In this document: positions 8,712 through 17,921 of the stretch, one piece after another | How the letters are laid out: each line of letters opens with the position of its first letter | How positions within the stretch are numbered: the stretch's first letter is position 1 | Origin: Thermoplasmata archaeon | Lineage (GTDB): Archaea > Thermoplasmatota > Thermoplasmata > Lutacidiplasmatales > UBA184 | Length of the DNA stretch: 60,165 nucleotides | Reading direction: 5' to 3' | Assembly: GCA_021827405.1 (NCBI GenBank) | Contig: JAKAVY010000006.1 | Location: forward strand, 1-60,165 | Program-made: the position numbers and the translations under genes | The notes under the pieces: generated by a model | Told to the model about the DNA's origin: nothing | Database searches by the model: none | The model's input: only the letters and a program-made list of their open reading frames with translations

Positions 8712-9971
8712 TCAAGGGAGGGGGACGGGGCGGTCCCGCCCCGTGGGGCTCTTGGACCAGCCGAAGAAGTGCACGTACAGGAAGACATTCCCGAAGACCG
8801 CGGCGGCGTACCCCAGGAAAGGGACCGAGAGGGCCAGATTGTCCACCGCCCAACCGGAGAAGGCGGTGGCCCCGCCGGCCGAGGCGACCCGGGCCGCCTG
8901 GTTGGCCCCGCTCCCCTCGGCCCGGTCCTCTGGTGGAAGCATGCCCATCATGGCCGAGGTCTGGGTGGGGAGGGCCACCACCCGGAGCGCCGGGAGGGTC
9001 AGGTAGATGGCCACCGAGACCGGGAAGACCCTCAGGAAGGGGAGGAGGACGGCCAGGACGGCCCCGGTCCCCCGGGTGTAGGACAGGCTGGGGACGAACC
9101 CCCAATGCCGTTCCAGCAGGGGGGAGAAGAGCAGCGCCACGGTCGCCGAGGCCCCGCTCGCCGCCGTGTAGATGGACATCTCCCCCGCGGGGAGGTGATA
9201 GACCAGGACGAAGAAGGGCACCAAAAACGGGGTGATAAGCCCCTGGGACACCCCATTGAGGATCCCCGTGGCGCTGAACTTCCGGATCACCCGTCGGGAA
9301 CCGGTGGTGGGGCGATGTCCCCGTCGGATCCGTCGGATCTCCACCGGGACGGTGATGACCAGGGCCGCCACCGAGAGCACCAGGCCGAGGGGGAAGAGCT
9401 CCCTCAACGCGACCACCGCCACCAGGAGGGCCCCCAGCGCCGCGCTCAGGCCGTTCACGAAGGAGAGGAGGCTCAGCCACCGGGTGCGTTCGGCGGGGGG
9501 TACCAGGTCCGCCACCAGGGCCGTCTGGAAGGGCTGGACGGCGCCCCCCACGCCCCCGCCGGCGAGCGAGCCGGTCGCGCTGAAGCCCCCCAAGGCCGCC
9601 CCGAGGGCCACCAAGGGGAAGCTCCCCGGGAAGGAGAGGAGGAGGCAGGAGACGGGGAGGAGGGAGAGGGCGAGGAAGTACCCCCACCGCTGATGGTAGC
9701 GGCTCCCGAAGCGCCCCAGGCTGAAGGCGAGCAACGCGGTGGAGAGCCCTCCGCCGGCGTAGAGGAGCCCCAGGACGGTGACGCTCTGGTGAAGCTGGGT
9801 GAGGATGAGGTAGGGAAAGGCGAGGTTGAGGAAACCGGCCGCCAGGCTCCGGACGACCCGGCTGGAGGTGAGGAGGGCCAGGGAGCGCTTCCAGTGGGGG
9901 AAGGGGGAGACGGTGGGGTCGAGGAGGACGGCGGGAGGGACCGGGGACCGCTCGGGTTCTGGGGTGGCCGT
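8712..9971 (-). CDS. Major facilitator superfamily transporter, probable ACG start
   Basis: 12-TM MFS-like sequence. The open frame extends upstream of the track start (9734): ...HWKRSLALLTSSRVVRSLAAGFLNLAFPYLILTQLHQSVTVLGLLYAGGGLSTAL. No ATG/GTG/TTG lies between 9734 and the in-frame stop at 9993-9995; AGGAGG lies 7 nt before an in-frame ACG at 9971. Confidence 0.8.
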   Translation of the reverse strand, partial: TATPEPERSPVPPAVLLDPTVSPFPHWKRSLALLTSSRVVRSLAAGFLNLAFPYLILTQLHQSVTVLGLLYAGGGLSTALLAFSLGRFGSRYHQRWGYFLALSLLPVSCLLLSFPGSFPLVALGAALGGFSATGSLAGGGVGGAVQPFQTALVADLVPPAERTRWLSLLSFVNGLSAALGALLVAVVALRELFPLGLVLSVAALVITVPVEIRRIRRGHRPTTGSRRVIRKFSATGILNGVSQGLITPFLVPFFVLVYHLPAGEMSIYTAASGASATVALLFSPLLERHWGFVPSLSYTRGTGAVLAVLLPFLRVFPVSVAIYLTLPALRVVALPTQTSAMMGMLPPEDRAEGSGANQAARVASAGGATAFSGWAVDNLALSVPFLGYAAAVFGNVFLYVHFFGWSKSPTGRDRPVPLP

Positions 9972-10062
9972 GCTCTTGCCTCCTTTGCTCGTTCACCGGA
10001 TCGGCGCGGGATCTTCGGTCGGAGCGCCAGCGCCCGGCCCTTTAAGACCCGGCGGACCGAGC

Positions 10063-10815
10063 TCAGAACGAGAACCAGGGTAGCCGGGCGGCCGGGGATT
10101 GGGGCTGGGCGATGAGCTCGTGGAGCGAGCCCCCCTGGTCTCCCGGGGCGTAGCCGTGTCGCTGGGCCAGTTGGTAGAGGAGGAAGAGGGCGTCCTCGGT
10201 GCTCTCCACGCCGAGGGACCCTTCCAGGTCCACGAGGAGCGTCCCCTTGAGCTCCCGGACCATCCCCGGCAGGTCCACGGTGAACCCCTCCTCGCCGCCC
10301 TCGGCCCGGGAGCGCTGGGCGAGGCCCAAGAGGGTCCCGGTGGCGAGGGTGAGCAGTTCCGCGCCACGGACCTTGTGGTGCTCCCACCGCCAGTGGGCTC
10401 GGGAGTCTTCCGGGGAGCCCGGGGAGCGGACCAGGATCCGGACGAAGAAGCGCTCGAACCGGTCGACCGGGGCGGGGCCCTCGGTGAGCCCTTCCACCAC
10501 GTGCCGGGCGGCCTCGTCGCCGTCGACGACCAGGATCGAGCCCCACGGTGTGGGGGCCCCGGCGGACCGGAGCCCCCGGGACCAGCGGGCCAGGAGGGCA
10601 GCGGGCCCCTCCGGCGCGGTGGCCCGGTCCTTGAGGGAGGAGAAGACCGGCAGTTTCCGGCCGGGGGTGCCGGGGGCGCGGACCCAGAAGTCCGCTTCCG
10701 CCGCGGGACGGCCGGCCCGGGGAGACTCTGGGCGGAAGCCCATCCCCTCGAGAACGCGTTGCACGCCGGGAGGATCGCTCGGGGAGGACGATGTCTCGGG
10801 GGCGTTCCGGGGCAT
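10063..10815 (-). CDS. Hypothetical soluble protein
   Basis: 250-aa ORF with coherent composition (SILVVDGDEAARHVVEGL, RFFVRILVRSP, TEDALFLLYQLAQRHGYAPGD). Confidence 0.65.
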   Translation of the reverse strand: MPRNAPETSSSPSDPPGVQRVLEGMGFRPESPRAGRPAAEADFWVRAPGTPGRKLPVFSSLKDRATAPEGPAALLARWSRGLRSAGAPTPWGSILVVDGDEAARHVVEGLTEGPAPVDRFERFFVRILVRSPGSPEDSRAHWRWEHHKVRGAELLTLATGTLLGLAQRSRAEGGEEGFTVDLPGMVRELKGTLLVDLEGSLGVESTEDALFLLYQLAQRHGYAPGDQGGSLHELIAQPQSPAARLPWFSF

Positions 10816-10887
10816 GGGGGCCCGGAACCCTCCCGATGGCTTAAGGTTCCGGGGAAGCGGGCCGTCGGCCGGGCGCCGCGGCGGGGC

Positions 10888-11838
10888 TCAGAGCCCGGGC
10901 CAGCGGTACACGAGCCAGTTCACGAGCATGGCGAGAGCGACCCCGGTCAGGTAGAGCCCCGAGAAGATGAAGCTCCGGAGGGCGACCGGGCGCTCCACGC
11001 TGCGGAGGAGCCCGGTCAAGAGATAGGTGAACCCGAGCCCCAGGGCCAGGGCCAGGGCGAGGAAGACCGCGTAGTCCCGGAAGAGGAGCCCGAAGGCGAC
11101 CGTGGGGAGGAGCAGGAGGGCCCCGGAGTAGAAGGTGATCCGCCCGGAGCGGAGGGGCTCCCCCGGGGCGGGGAGCATGGGCAGTTGCGCGCGTTCGTAG
11201 TCGTCCTTCAAGGCGAGCGCGAGGGACCAGAAGTGCGGTGGGGTCCAGAGGAAGACGAGGAGGGCGAGCAGCAACCCGGCGGGGTTGAAGGTCCCCAGGA
11301 CGGCGGCGCAGCCGGCGAGGACCGGGGCGCTGCCCGCGTAGCCCCCGATGACGATGTTCCAGCGGGTCCGGCGCTTCAACCAGACGGTGTAGACCCCCAC
11401 GTACACCAGCGTCCCCGAGGCCAGGGCGAGGAAGGAGAGCCACGGGAGCCACCACGCGGCCAGGGCCCACCCGAGCGCGGTGAGCCCCAGCCCGAAGGAG
11501 AGTACGGCCCCGGCGGAGAGCCGGTCGGAGGGGAGCGGCCGGAACCGGGTCCGGCGCATCACCAGGTCGAGGTCCCGGTCGTACCAGTGGTTGAGCGCGG
11601 CGGCCCCGCCGGAGGCGAGTCCCCCGGCGACCAGGAGCTCGGCCAGGCGCCACCACGGCGGCGGGTAGGCGGGGTCCCCGGCGAAGAAGCCGGCCACGGC
11701 CATGAGCAGGATGAGCCCGGTGATCCCCGGCTTGGTCAGGGCGAGATAGGCCGAGCCCAGGGAGGGGCGCTTCCGCTCCGGGGCTCCCGTGAGGCCCGGG
11801 CCGGCCGGCTCAGGGGCCGGTGGCGCGGATGGCATCAT
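10888..11838 (-). CDS. ctaB: Protoheme IX farnesyltransferase (heme O synthase)
   Basis: UbiA superfamily; ALNHWYDRDLDLVMRRTRFRPLPSDRLS, WTPPHFWSLALALKDDYERAQLPML. Confidence 0.95.
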   Translation of the reverse strand: MMPSAPPAPEPAGPGLTGAPERKRPSLGSAYLALTKPGITGLILLMAVAGFFAGDPAYPPPWWRLAELLVAGGLASGGAAALNHWYDRDLDLVMRRTRFRPLPSDRLSAGAVLSFGLGLTALGWALAAWWLPWLSFLALASGTLVYVGVYTVWLKRRTRWNIVIGGYAGSAPVLAGCAAVLGTFNPAGLLLALLVFLWTPPHFWSLALALKDDYERAQLPMLPAPGEPLRSGRITFYSGALLLLPTVAFGLLFRDYAVFLALALALGLGFTYLLTGLLRSVERPVALRSFIFSGLYLTGVALAMLVNWLVYRWPGL

Positions 11839-12358
11839 CCTCCCCGAAGAGGCTCACGCGCCAGCGGGGGGGAAGGTGGGGGATGTTCACCAGGAGGGCC
11901 ACCACCAGGATCACGGCGAAGATGAGGATGGCCACGGCGAGGTGGAGGATCACCACGATCGGGTCCGCCTGGGTGAAGATGATCACCCCTCCGAGGGCCG
12001 CCTGGAGGACCACCAGGCCCAGGGACAGGGCTCCCAGGCGCCGGACGGCCCGCCCGTTCGGCTCGTAGGCCAGCACCAGGGCCAGGAGGGCGAGGATGAG
12101 CACGGAGAGGGTGAGGGCGGCCAGCCGGTGGGAGAACTCCGCGAGCACGGCGTTGGTCAGGGCATCCGGGAAGAGCCCGTTGCCGTTGCAGGTGGGCCAG
12201 CTTGGGCAAGCGAGGCTGGAGTTCGACGCCGTCACGTCGGCCCCGATGACGATGGTCACGTACGTCCAGACGGCGGTGACCACGCTGACCACGCGGACCC
12301 ACCGGTGCCCCCGGGGGTGCGGGGCCCGGGGCGGAGAGGGCCCCTCGGTCAGGCCCAT
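11810..12358 (-). CDS. ctaA: Heme A synthase (CtaA/COX15 family), half-size
   Basis: Frame from ATG 12358: [59 protein letters not shown]..., [47 protein letters not shown]; 182 aa, about 4 TM. Confidence 0.9.
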   Translation of the reverse strand: MGLTEGPSPPRAPHPRGHRWVRVVSVVTAVWTYVTIVIGADVTASNSSLACPSWPTCNGNGLFPDALTNAVLAEFSHRLAALTLSVLILALLALVLAYEPNGRAVRRLGALSLGLVVLQAALGGVIIFTQADPIVVILHLAVAILIFAVILVVALLVNIPHLPPRWRVSLFGEDDAIRATGP

Positions 12359-14604
12359 GGGTCCTCCGAGGCGGGGGTCCCCCGGTACCGGCTCACCACC
12401 ATGTTGAAGATGAAGATGAGCTGAGCGATGCCGAAGATCCCGGCCCCGATGGTGGAGAGCAGGTTCAGCTGAGCGAAGTTCAGCCCGATGGGGGTGGAGA
12501 GCCCGGGGATGTAGGAGTACACCCGGCGAGGCATCCCGCCCATCCCCAGGAAGAACATGGGGAACAGGAGCATGTTCGCCCCCACGTAGCTCAGGACGAA
12601 ATGCCAGTTGGCCAGTTCCTGGTTGTACCAGCGCTTGGTCACGATGGGATAGAGGAAGTAGATGGCCGCGAAGGAGGCCATGAGGGTCCCGCCGAGGAGG
12701 GTGTAGTGGAAGTGGGCCACCACGAAGTAGGTGGCGTGGACGAGGTAGTCGATGGGGATGGACCCGAGCATGACGCCGGAAAGCCCCCCGATGAGGAACA
12801 TGGTGAAGAAGGCGATCAAGAACCAGGTGGGGGTCTCCAGCCGGACGGACCCGCCCCAGAGGGTCCCCAGCCAGTTGAACATCTTGACCCCGGTGGGGAC
12901 CGCGATGGCCATGGTGGTGAGCATGAAGGTGAACCGGACGTCGGTGGCCTCCCCGGTGGTGAACATGTGGTGCTGCCAGACCACGAAGCCCAGGATCCCG
13001 ATGGCCGCAATGGACAGGGCCATGGCGGTGTAGCCGAAGATGTGCCGGCGGACCATCTTGGGGAGGACGGTGGAGACGAGCCCGAAGGCCGGAAGGATGA
13101 GGATGTAGACCTCGGGATGGCCGAAGAACCAGAAGAGGTTCTGGTACATGAGCGGACCTCCGAGGGGGGAACCGTTCACCGCGTAGGTGAAGTGGGTCCC
13201 GAAGTTGCGGTCCGACAGGATCATGGTGAGGGCCACGGAGAGGGAGGGCATGGCGGCCAGCACCAGGAAGCTGTTGATGAACACCGACCAGACGAAGATG
13301 GGCATGTTCCAGAAGGTCACGCCCGGGGCCTTGTGCTTCATCACGGTGACGATGAAGTTCACCGCCCCGAGGATGGAGGAGACGGAGGTGATGTGGAGCG
13401 CGGCCACCCAGAGGTCGATCCCGTGCCCGGGCTCCAAGGTGGCGAGGGGGACGTAGCCGGTCCACCCGGCGTTGGCATTCGAGAGCAGAAGGATGATGGC
13501 CGCGGGAGGGAGCAGCCAGAAGGCGAGGTTGTTGATCCGGGGCATGGCCATGTCCTTCGAGCCGATCATGGTGGGGAGCAGGTAGTTCCCGAACCCGCTC
13601 ATCAGCGGCATGATGGCGAAGAAGATCATGACCGTCCCGTGCTCGGTGAAGAGCGTGGAGTACATGTCCGGGGAGATCCCGATCGAGGAGGCGGTGATCC
13701 CCAACGCGGGGACCCCCAGGTCGGTCCGGATGAGCATGGCGTAGACACCGCCCACGAAGAACATGAGGAACGCGAAGACGATGTACATCAGGCCGATGTC
13801 CTTGTGGTCGGTGGTCACCAGCCAGCGGAGCACATGGCGGCGGAACCAGTACGGGAGCGGCCGGCTCCGCGCGACCTTCTGGTAGGCCAGGTCCCGGGAG
13901 CGGTGGAGCACGTCCAGGACGTGGAAGAGGAGTCCCCCTCCCAGGGCCATGAAGGCGATGGCGAAGCCGAAGGTGCTCTCCACCCCGGGCGTGGTCAACG
14001 GGGGAAGCGTGAGGATGAAGCCGGCGAGCACCCCTTCGCCGGCGAGGACCAAGACCACCCCGGCGATGTAGTAGTCGAGCTTGCGGCTGAGGCCCTCGGG
14101 GACCTCCTCCCCGGCCGGGTAGCTCACCACGCCGGCGTAGGCGATGAAGACCCCGGCGGCGAAGGGGATAAGTCCCACTGCCCCGAGGGTCCCCTGGACA
14201 TAGCCGGTGACCGTGACCTGGATGGGGGCGGTCAGCGCGCTCGAGCTGTTCACGTAGAAGTACTGTCCGGGCGCGAGGTCGAACTGGAAGCCGTTGGACT
14301 CCCCGGCGAGGACCGCGATCCGGGGTCCCAGCGTGCTGCAGCTCGCGTCCGATCCGCAGGAGAAGACCTGGATGACGGAGTTGTTGGTGCTCCCGATCCA
14401 GCTGACGTTGTAGACCACGTCCTGGCTTAACCCGTAGGGCGTGCTGTAGCCCACCACCTGGGAGGGGTTCACCGGCTGGGGCCCGCTCCCGCCCGCGGGG
14501 GCCCCCGTGATCTGGAAGCTCCAGGAGGGGGTGGCCGGGGAGACCACCAGGGCGCCTCCGATGACGAGGAGGACGAGCCCGAGCACCAAGAGACCTCTGC
14601 GCAT
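12349..14604 (-). CDS. coxA: Heme-copper oxidase subunit I (A-type) with ~255-aa N-terminal extension
   Basis: [69 protein letters not shown]. Confidence 0.97.
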   Translation of the reverse strand: MRRGLLVLGLVLLVIGGALVVSPATPSWSFQITGAPAGGSGPQPVNPSQVVGYSTPYGLSQDVVYNVSWIGSTNNSVIQVFSCGSDASCSTLGPRIAVLAGESNGFQFDLAPGQYFYVNSSSALTAPIQVTVTGYVQGTLGAVGLIPFAAGVFIAYAGVVSYPAGEEVPEGLSRKLDYYIAGVVLVLAGEGVLAGFILTLPPLTTPGVESTFGFAIAFMALGGGLLFHVLDVLHRSRDLAYQKVARSRPLPYWFRRHVLRWLVTTDHKDIGLMYIVFAFLMFFVGGVYAMLIRTDLGVPALGITASSIGISPDMYSTLFTEHGTVMIFFAIMPLMSGFGNYLLPTMIGSKDMAMPRINNLAFWLLPPAAIILLLSNANAGWTGYVPLATLEPGHGIDLWVAALHITSVSSILGAVNFIVTVMKHKAPGVTFWNMPIFVWSVFINSFLVLAAMPSLSVALTMILSDRNFGTHFTYAVNGSPLGGPLMYQNLFWFFGHPEVYILILPAFGLVSTVLPKMVRRHIFGYTAMALSIAAIGILGFVVWQHHMFTTGEATDVRFTFMLTTMAIAVPTGVKMFNWLGTLWGGSVRLETPTWFLIAFFTMFLIGGLSGVMLGSIPIDYLVHATYFVVAHFHYTLLGGTLMASFAAIYFLYPIVTKRWYNQELANWHFVLSYVGANMLLFPMFFLGMGGMPRRVYSYIPGLSTPIGLNFAQLNLLSTIGAGIFGIAQLIFIFNMVVSRYRGTPASEDPWA

Positions 14605-14610
14605 GTTCCC

Positions 14611-14886
14611 TCACTCGAACAGCCGGATGCGGCGGGAGAGCGGGTTACGGAGCCGGTCGAGGCGATAGACCACCCCGAGGGTGAGGTAGAGGAAGAAGAC
14701 GAAGCCGACGCTCCCGAGGACCCCCAGGACGAGCATGAGGGCGACGGACCCTCCGCCGAGCGCCGCGGCGAAGGCCTCGGCGCCGCCGATCCCGCAGGCC
14801 ATCCCGGCGAGCGCGAGCAGGGTGAGGACGACCCAGATCACCCAGGTCCGGACCCGGGGAGGTCTTTCGAGGGGCTCAGTTCCCAC
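14611..14886 (-). CDS. Small 2-TM membrane protein between coxA and cytochrome b
   Basis: TWVIWVVLTLLALAGMACGIGG ... VALMLVLGVLGSVGFVFFLYLTLGVVYRLDR; tightly packed in the operon. Confidence 0.75.
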   Translation of the reverse strand: MGTEPLERPPRVRTWVIWVVLTLLALAGMACGIGGAEAFAAALGGGSVALMLVLGVLGSVGFVFFLYLTLGVVYRLDRLRNPLSRRIRLFE

Positions 14887-16291
14887 GGGTCGACACCTCC
14901 AGGGGAGGCGCCGCCGTCGGACGGGGGGAGGGGAGCGGGCCGGCCGGGGCGGGGGCGCCTCCCGGGGCGGGTCCCTTGGTCTTGAGCTCCCGGGCCAGCA
15001 TCCGTCGCCGGTAGTTGGCCTTGTAGAGGGGATAGAGGACCAGGAGCGGGAGGGCGTTCGCGGCCACGAGGATCCCCAGGTAGGTCCCGTAGATCGTGGC
15101 CGGGATCTGCACCCCGGGCATGATGCCGCCCCAGATGGTCATGAGCACGAAGAAGGAGACCAGGAAGTTTCCCAGGAAGACCATCACGGGCCGGTCCCGG
15201 GGGTGCCGGCGCTTGCCCCCATCCAGCCAGGGGAGAATCTGGACGATCCAGGGGAGGAAGAGGATGAAGAGCAGCAACGCCGTGACGGAGCCCACGGCGA
15301 CCACGGGGGTCACGTACTGGAAGTCCGCCATCTTGTAGAGCCAGAGGAAGTACCAGTCCGGCTCGGGAGAGGCGGCTCCCGCCGTGGAGCCGTAGTAGAC
15401 CGGGAGCTGCCAGGGCCAGGCGGCCGCGATGAGGAAGAGCAGCCCGACGTAGAAGAGCGCCCACTTGGTCATGTAGAAGAAGACCCGGGGGAAGAAGCGC
15501 CCGAGCTTCCGGTCGTCGTGCTCCGTGAACTTGTTCTTCGCCCGGGGGTCGCTGGTGGCCTTCGGCGCGATCCCGTGGCTCTCGAAGAGGGAGAGGTGGG
15601 CGTAGAGCAGCCCGGCCAGGGCGAGCGGGATCACCACCACGTGGAGGGCGAACATCCGGGAGAGCAGCCCCTGGGTGGTACCGTCGGAGATGAGGAGACG
15701 GGCCGCCAGCGGGCCTAAGGTGGGGACGGAGAGGGTGAGGGAGATCCCCACGTCGGTGGCCCCCACGCTGAGCGCCGTGAAGGGGAGCAGGTAGCCGGTG
15801 AAGCCCATGCCGAGCATGGCCACCAAAAGGAGGGTCCCTACCATCCAGGAGAGCTCCCGGGGGGGTTTGTACACCCCGGTGTAGAACCCGCGGAAGAAGT
15901 GGACGAAGGCGAGGAAGATGGTGGCGTAGGCCCCGTACAGATGGGAGGAGAGCAAAAGCCAGCCCATGGGGACGCTGGTGATGATGTAGTTGGTGGAGGC
16001 CCAGGCCTCGGGGGTCCCCCCGGGGCCGGTGAGGGCCGCGGAGGGGATGTAGTAGAGGAGGAGGAGCAGGCCGGTGACCACCTGGACCAGGAAGGCGGTG
16101 GCCACGAAGGCGCCGGTCCAGTACGAGGCGTTGAAGCTGAAGGCGGGTTGGGGGCGAAGGGCCCAGGTCTTGATCCCGGCCCGGTCCTCCACGAAGTCCC
16201 AGACCCGGTCCAGGGAGCGGTTCATGGGGGAGCGCCAGGGCGGGGGCGCGCTGCCCGGAGGGGGGGGAGGTCCGGAGGGTTCGTTCGCCAT
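14876..16291 (-). CDS. Cytochrome b of a bc-type complex
   Basis: SYWTGAFVATAFLVQVVTGLLLLLYYIPS, LLLSSHLYGAYATIFLAFVHFFRGFYTGVYKPPRELSW, GYLLPF, LHVVVIPLALAGLLYAHLSLF, EPDWYFLWLYKMAD. Confidence 0.96.
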   Translation of the reverse strand: MANEPSGPPPPPGSAPPPWRSPMNRSLDRVWDFVEDRAGIKTWALRPQPAFSFNASYWTGAFVATAFLVQVVTGLLLLLYYIPSAALTGPGGTPEAWASTNYIITSVPMGWLLLSSHLYGAYATIFLAFVHFFRGFYTGVYKPPRELSWMVGTLLLVAMLGMGFTGYLLPFTALSVGATDVGISLTLSVPTLGPLAARLLISDGTTQGLLSRMFALHVVVIPLALAGLLYAHLSLFESHGIAPKATSDPRAKNKFTEHDDRKLGRFFPRVFFYMTKWALFYVGLLFLIAAAWPWQLPVYYGSTAGAASPEPDWYFLWLYKMADFQYVTPVVAVGSVTALLLFILFLPWIVQILPWLDGGKRRHPRDRPVMVFLGNFLVSFFVLMTIWGGIMPGVQIPATIYGTYLGILVAANALPLLVLYPLYKANYRRRMLARELKTKGPAPGGAPAPAGPLPSPRPTAAPPLEVSTRGN

Positions 16292-16309
16292 TCGGTTCCT
16301 TGCACCTCC

Positions 16310-17131
16310 TTACGCGGGGCACTGCTGGTTGGACGGGGTGAGGTTGGACGCCTGGGAGCGCCCGGAGACGCCCGTCCCACCGGTGAGGCTCGTGAAGTGG
16401 TCCTTCACGGGGGGGCCGATCATGCTGTAGGCGTAGATGTTCCCTTCCGCGTCGGTCTTGAGCAGCGTCTGGGGGATGGGGAGGACGGTGGGGCCGGTGA
16501 GGATGGCGGCCCCGCCCCCGTCCGAGGTCTGCGAGACGAACGGGTCGTAGGTGGACCCGTGGCAGATGCAGTGGATGATGGCCCGCCCGTTGTTGAAGTT
16601 GCCGCACTTCCCGGCCGGATAGTAGGAGATGAATGGGGGGACGCAGCCCAGGTGCTGGCAGATGGCGCTGTAGGAGACCACCCCATTGTTCGGTCCGATC
16701 CCGTTCGGGGCGGCGGACCCCAGGTAGAGCAGGAAGTTCGGCTCGTTGGTGAGCGGATAGTTGTACAGGGTCAACTCGTTGGAGTCCGGGTTGATGTGGT
16801 CGGCGATGTTGTCCACCGTGACCGCCGACCCGTCGCTGTAGAAGAGCTGGACCGTGGGGTAGCTCGCCAGCCCCTGCAGCGGCGGTTGGGCATACTGGAG
16901 GGCCCCGGCGACGGCCCCCCCGCCGGCCACGGCGGCGAGCCCGCCGATGGCCATCAGTTTCAGGATGTTGCGCTTCGCCTCGTCCACCTGGCCCTGGGTC
17001 TTCGGGTTGCTCAGGTCCGCCGGCGCCACGTGGCGGACCACGCCCGGAGGGGTCCGGTCGAAGAGGGCCAGAAAGTCCGCCAGGCGCTGATCGTAGGCTT
17101 CCTCGCTGAAGTACGACGGTGCTCCGTTCAT
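16310..17131 (-). CDS. Rieske iron-sulfur protein
   Basis: Frame from ATG 17131; box I CQHLGC, box II CICHGSTYDP; N-terminal TM helix. Confidence 0.93.
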   Translation of the reverse strand: MNGAPSYFSEEAYDQRLADFLALFDRTPPGVVRHVAPADLSNPKTQGQVDEAKRNILKLMAIGGLAAVAGGGAVAGALQYAQPPLQGLASYPTVQLFYSDGSAVTVDNIADHINPDSNELTLYNYPLTNEPNFLLYLGSAAPNGIGPNNGVVSYSAICQHLGCVPPFISYYPAGKCGNFNNGRAIIHCICHGSTYDPFVSQTSDGGGAAILTGPTVLPIPQTLLKTDAEGNIYAYSMIGPPVKDHFTSLTGGTGVSGRSQASNLTPSNQQCPA

Positions 17132-17556
17132 GGTTGCCTTCCCTCCGCTTCCCGCTCTCGCTCCTTTCTGAGCCGGAACTGAAGCTCCTCCTCCCCCGTG
17201 ACCGGGACCTCCTCGGCGTCCCCGGGAAGCTCCGCCTGGTCCGCGTCCTTGTAGACGTAGAGGATCACCATGATCCCGAAGAGGACGAGCACGAGGGTGG
17301 TCAGGTTCAGCACGAAGAGGCAGTTGAAGCTCATCCCCCCCACGCTGACCGGGGGGAGCGGGCAGGAGATGGTGGTGGGGAACCCCGGGGTGGACGGGGG
17401 GGACGAGCTCCCGTTGAGGGGGCTGGCCGCGGCCGTCGGGGCCACGGACGCGATGCCCGTCCCGCCGAGGCTCCCGCCCGGGAAGGAGAGCGCGGCCACC
17501 AACCCTACGAGGAGAACGAGGACCAACGAGACGCGGAAAGCCGTGCTGCCCCTCAA
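17128..17556 (-). CDS. Small 2-TM protein with extracytoplasmic Ser/Pro-rich loop
   Basis: Signal/TM helix, loop with two Cys (ISCPLPPVSVGGMSFNC), TM (LFVLNLTTLVLVLFGIMVILYVYKDAD); 4-nt overlap with the Rieske ATG. Confidence 0.75.
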   Translation of the reverse strand: MRGSTAFRVSLVLVLLVGLVAALSFPGGSLGGTGIASVAPTAAASPLNGSSSPPSTPGFPTTISCPLPPVSVGGMSFNCLFVLNLTTLVLVLFGIMVILYVYKDADQAELPGDAEEVPVTGEEELQFRLRKEREREAEGRQP

Positions 17557-17921
17557 GGTGCGTCCTCCAACGGGTCGTCGGGGGGGAGAGGCTCGACCCT
17601 ATGAACCTCACCCACCGACCAGACCCCGGGAGAGGAGATCGCGACGGCCGACGGGGGCGGGGGGGCCACGGGGAGCCCGGGGGAGGACCAGGCCGGGGGA
17701 GCGGGGGGGCTTCCCATGGGGGCAGAGGGGGCCCGGGTCGGGCTGCCCGGGCCGAGCTCGGTGGCGTCCCGGAGCTCCCGGAGGAACTCGTCCCGCATGC
17801 GGAGGACCTTGGCGTAGAGCCGTCCGGCGGTGCGGAAGAGCTCCCGGTTGTCCCCGCCGAGCAGCAGCAGGCCGCCGACCAGGAGAAGGATGGTCCAATC
17901 CACGTCCGAAAAGAGGCTCAT
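17553..17921 (-). CDS. TatA/TatB-like twin-arginine translocase component
   Basis: Short N-terminal TM (DVDWTILLLVGGLLLLGG), amphipathic helix (NRELFRTAGRLYAKVLRMRDEFLRELRDATE), Pro-rich tail; overlaps tatC. Confidence 0.75.
   Translation of the reverse strand: MSLFSDVDWTILLLVGGLLLLGGDNRELFRTAGRLYAKVLRMRDEFLRELRDATELGPGSPTRAPSAPMGSPPAPPAWSSPGLPVAPPPPSAVAISSPGVWSVGEVHRVEPLPPDDPLEDAP

Noticed and set aside
11810-14614. 934-aa minus ORF treated as one protein
   Set aside because: Only its C-terminal 182 codons (CtaA) are real. The upstream part is the shifted frame of coxA.
16310-17611. 433-aa reading as a single Rieske fusion
   Set aside because: The region upstream of ATG 17131 is a shifted frame of the small membrane protein 17128-17556; Rieske motifs start after 17131.
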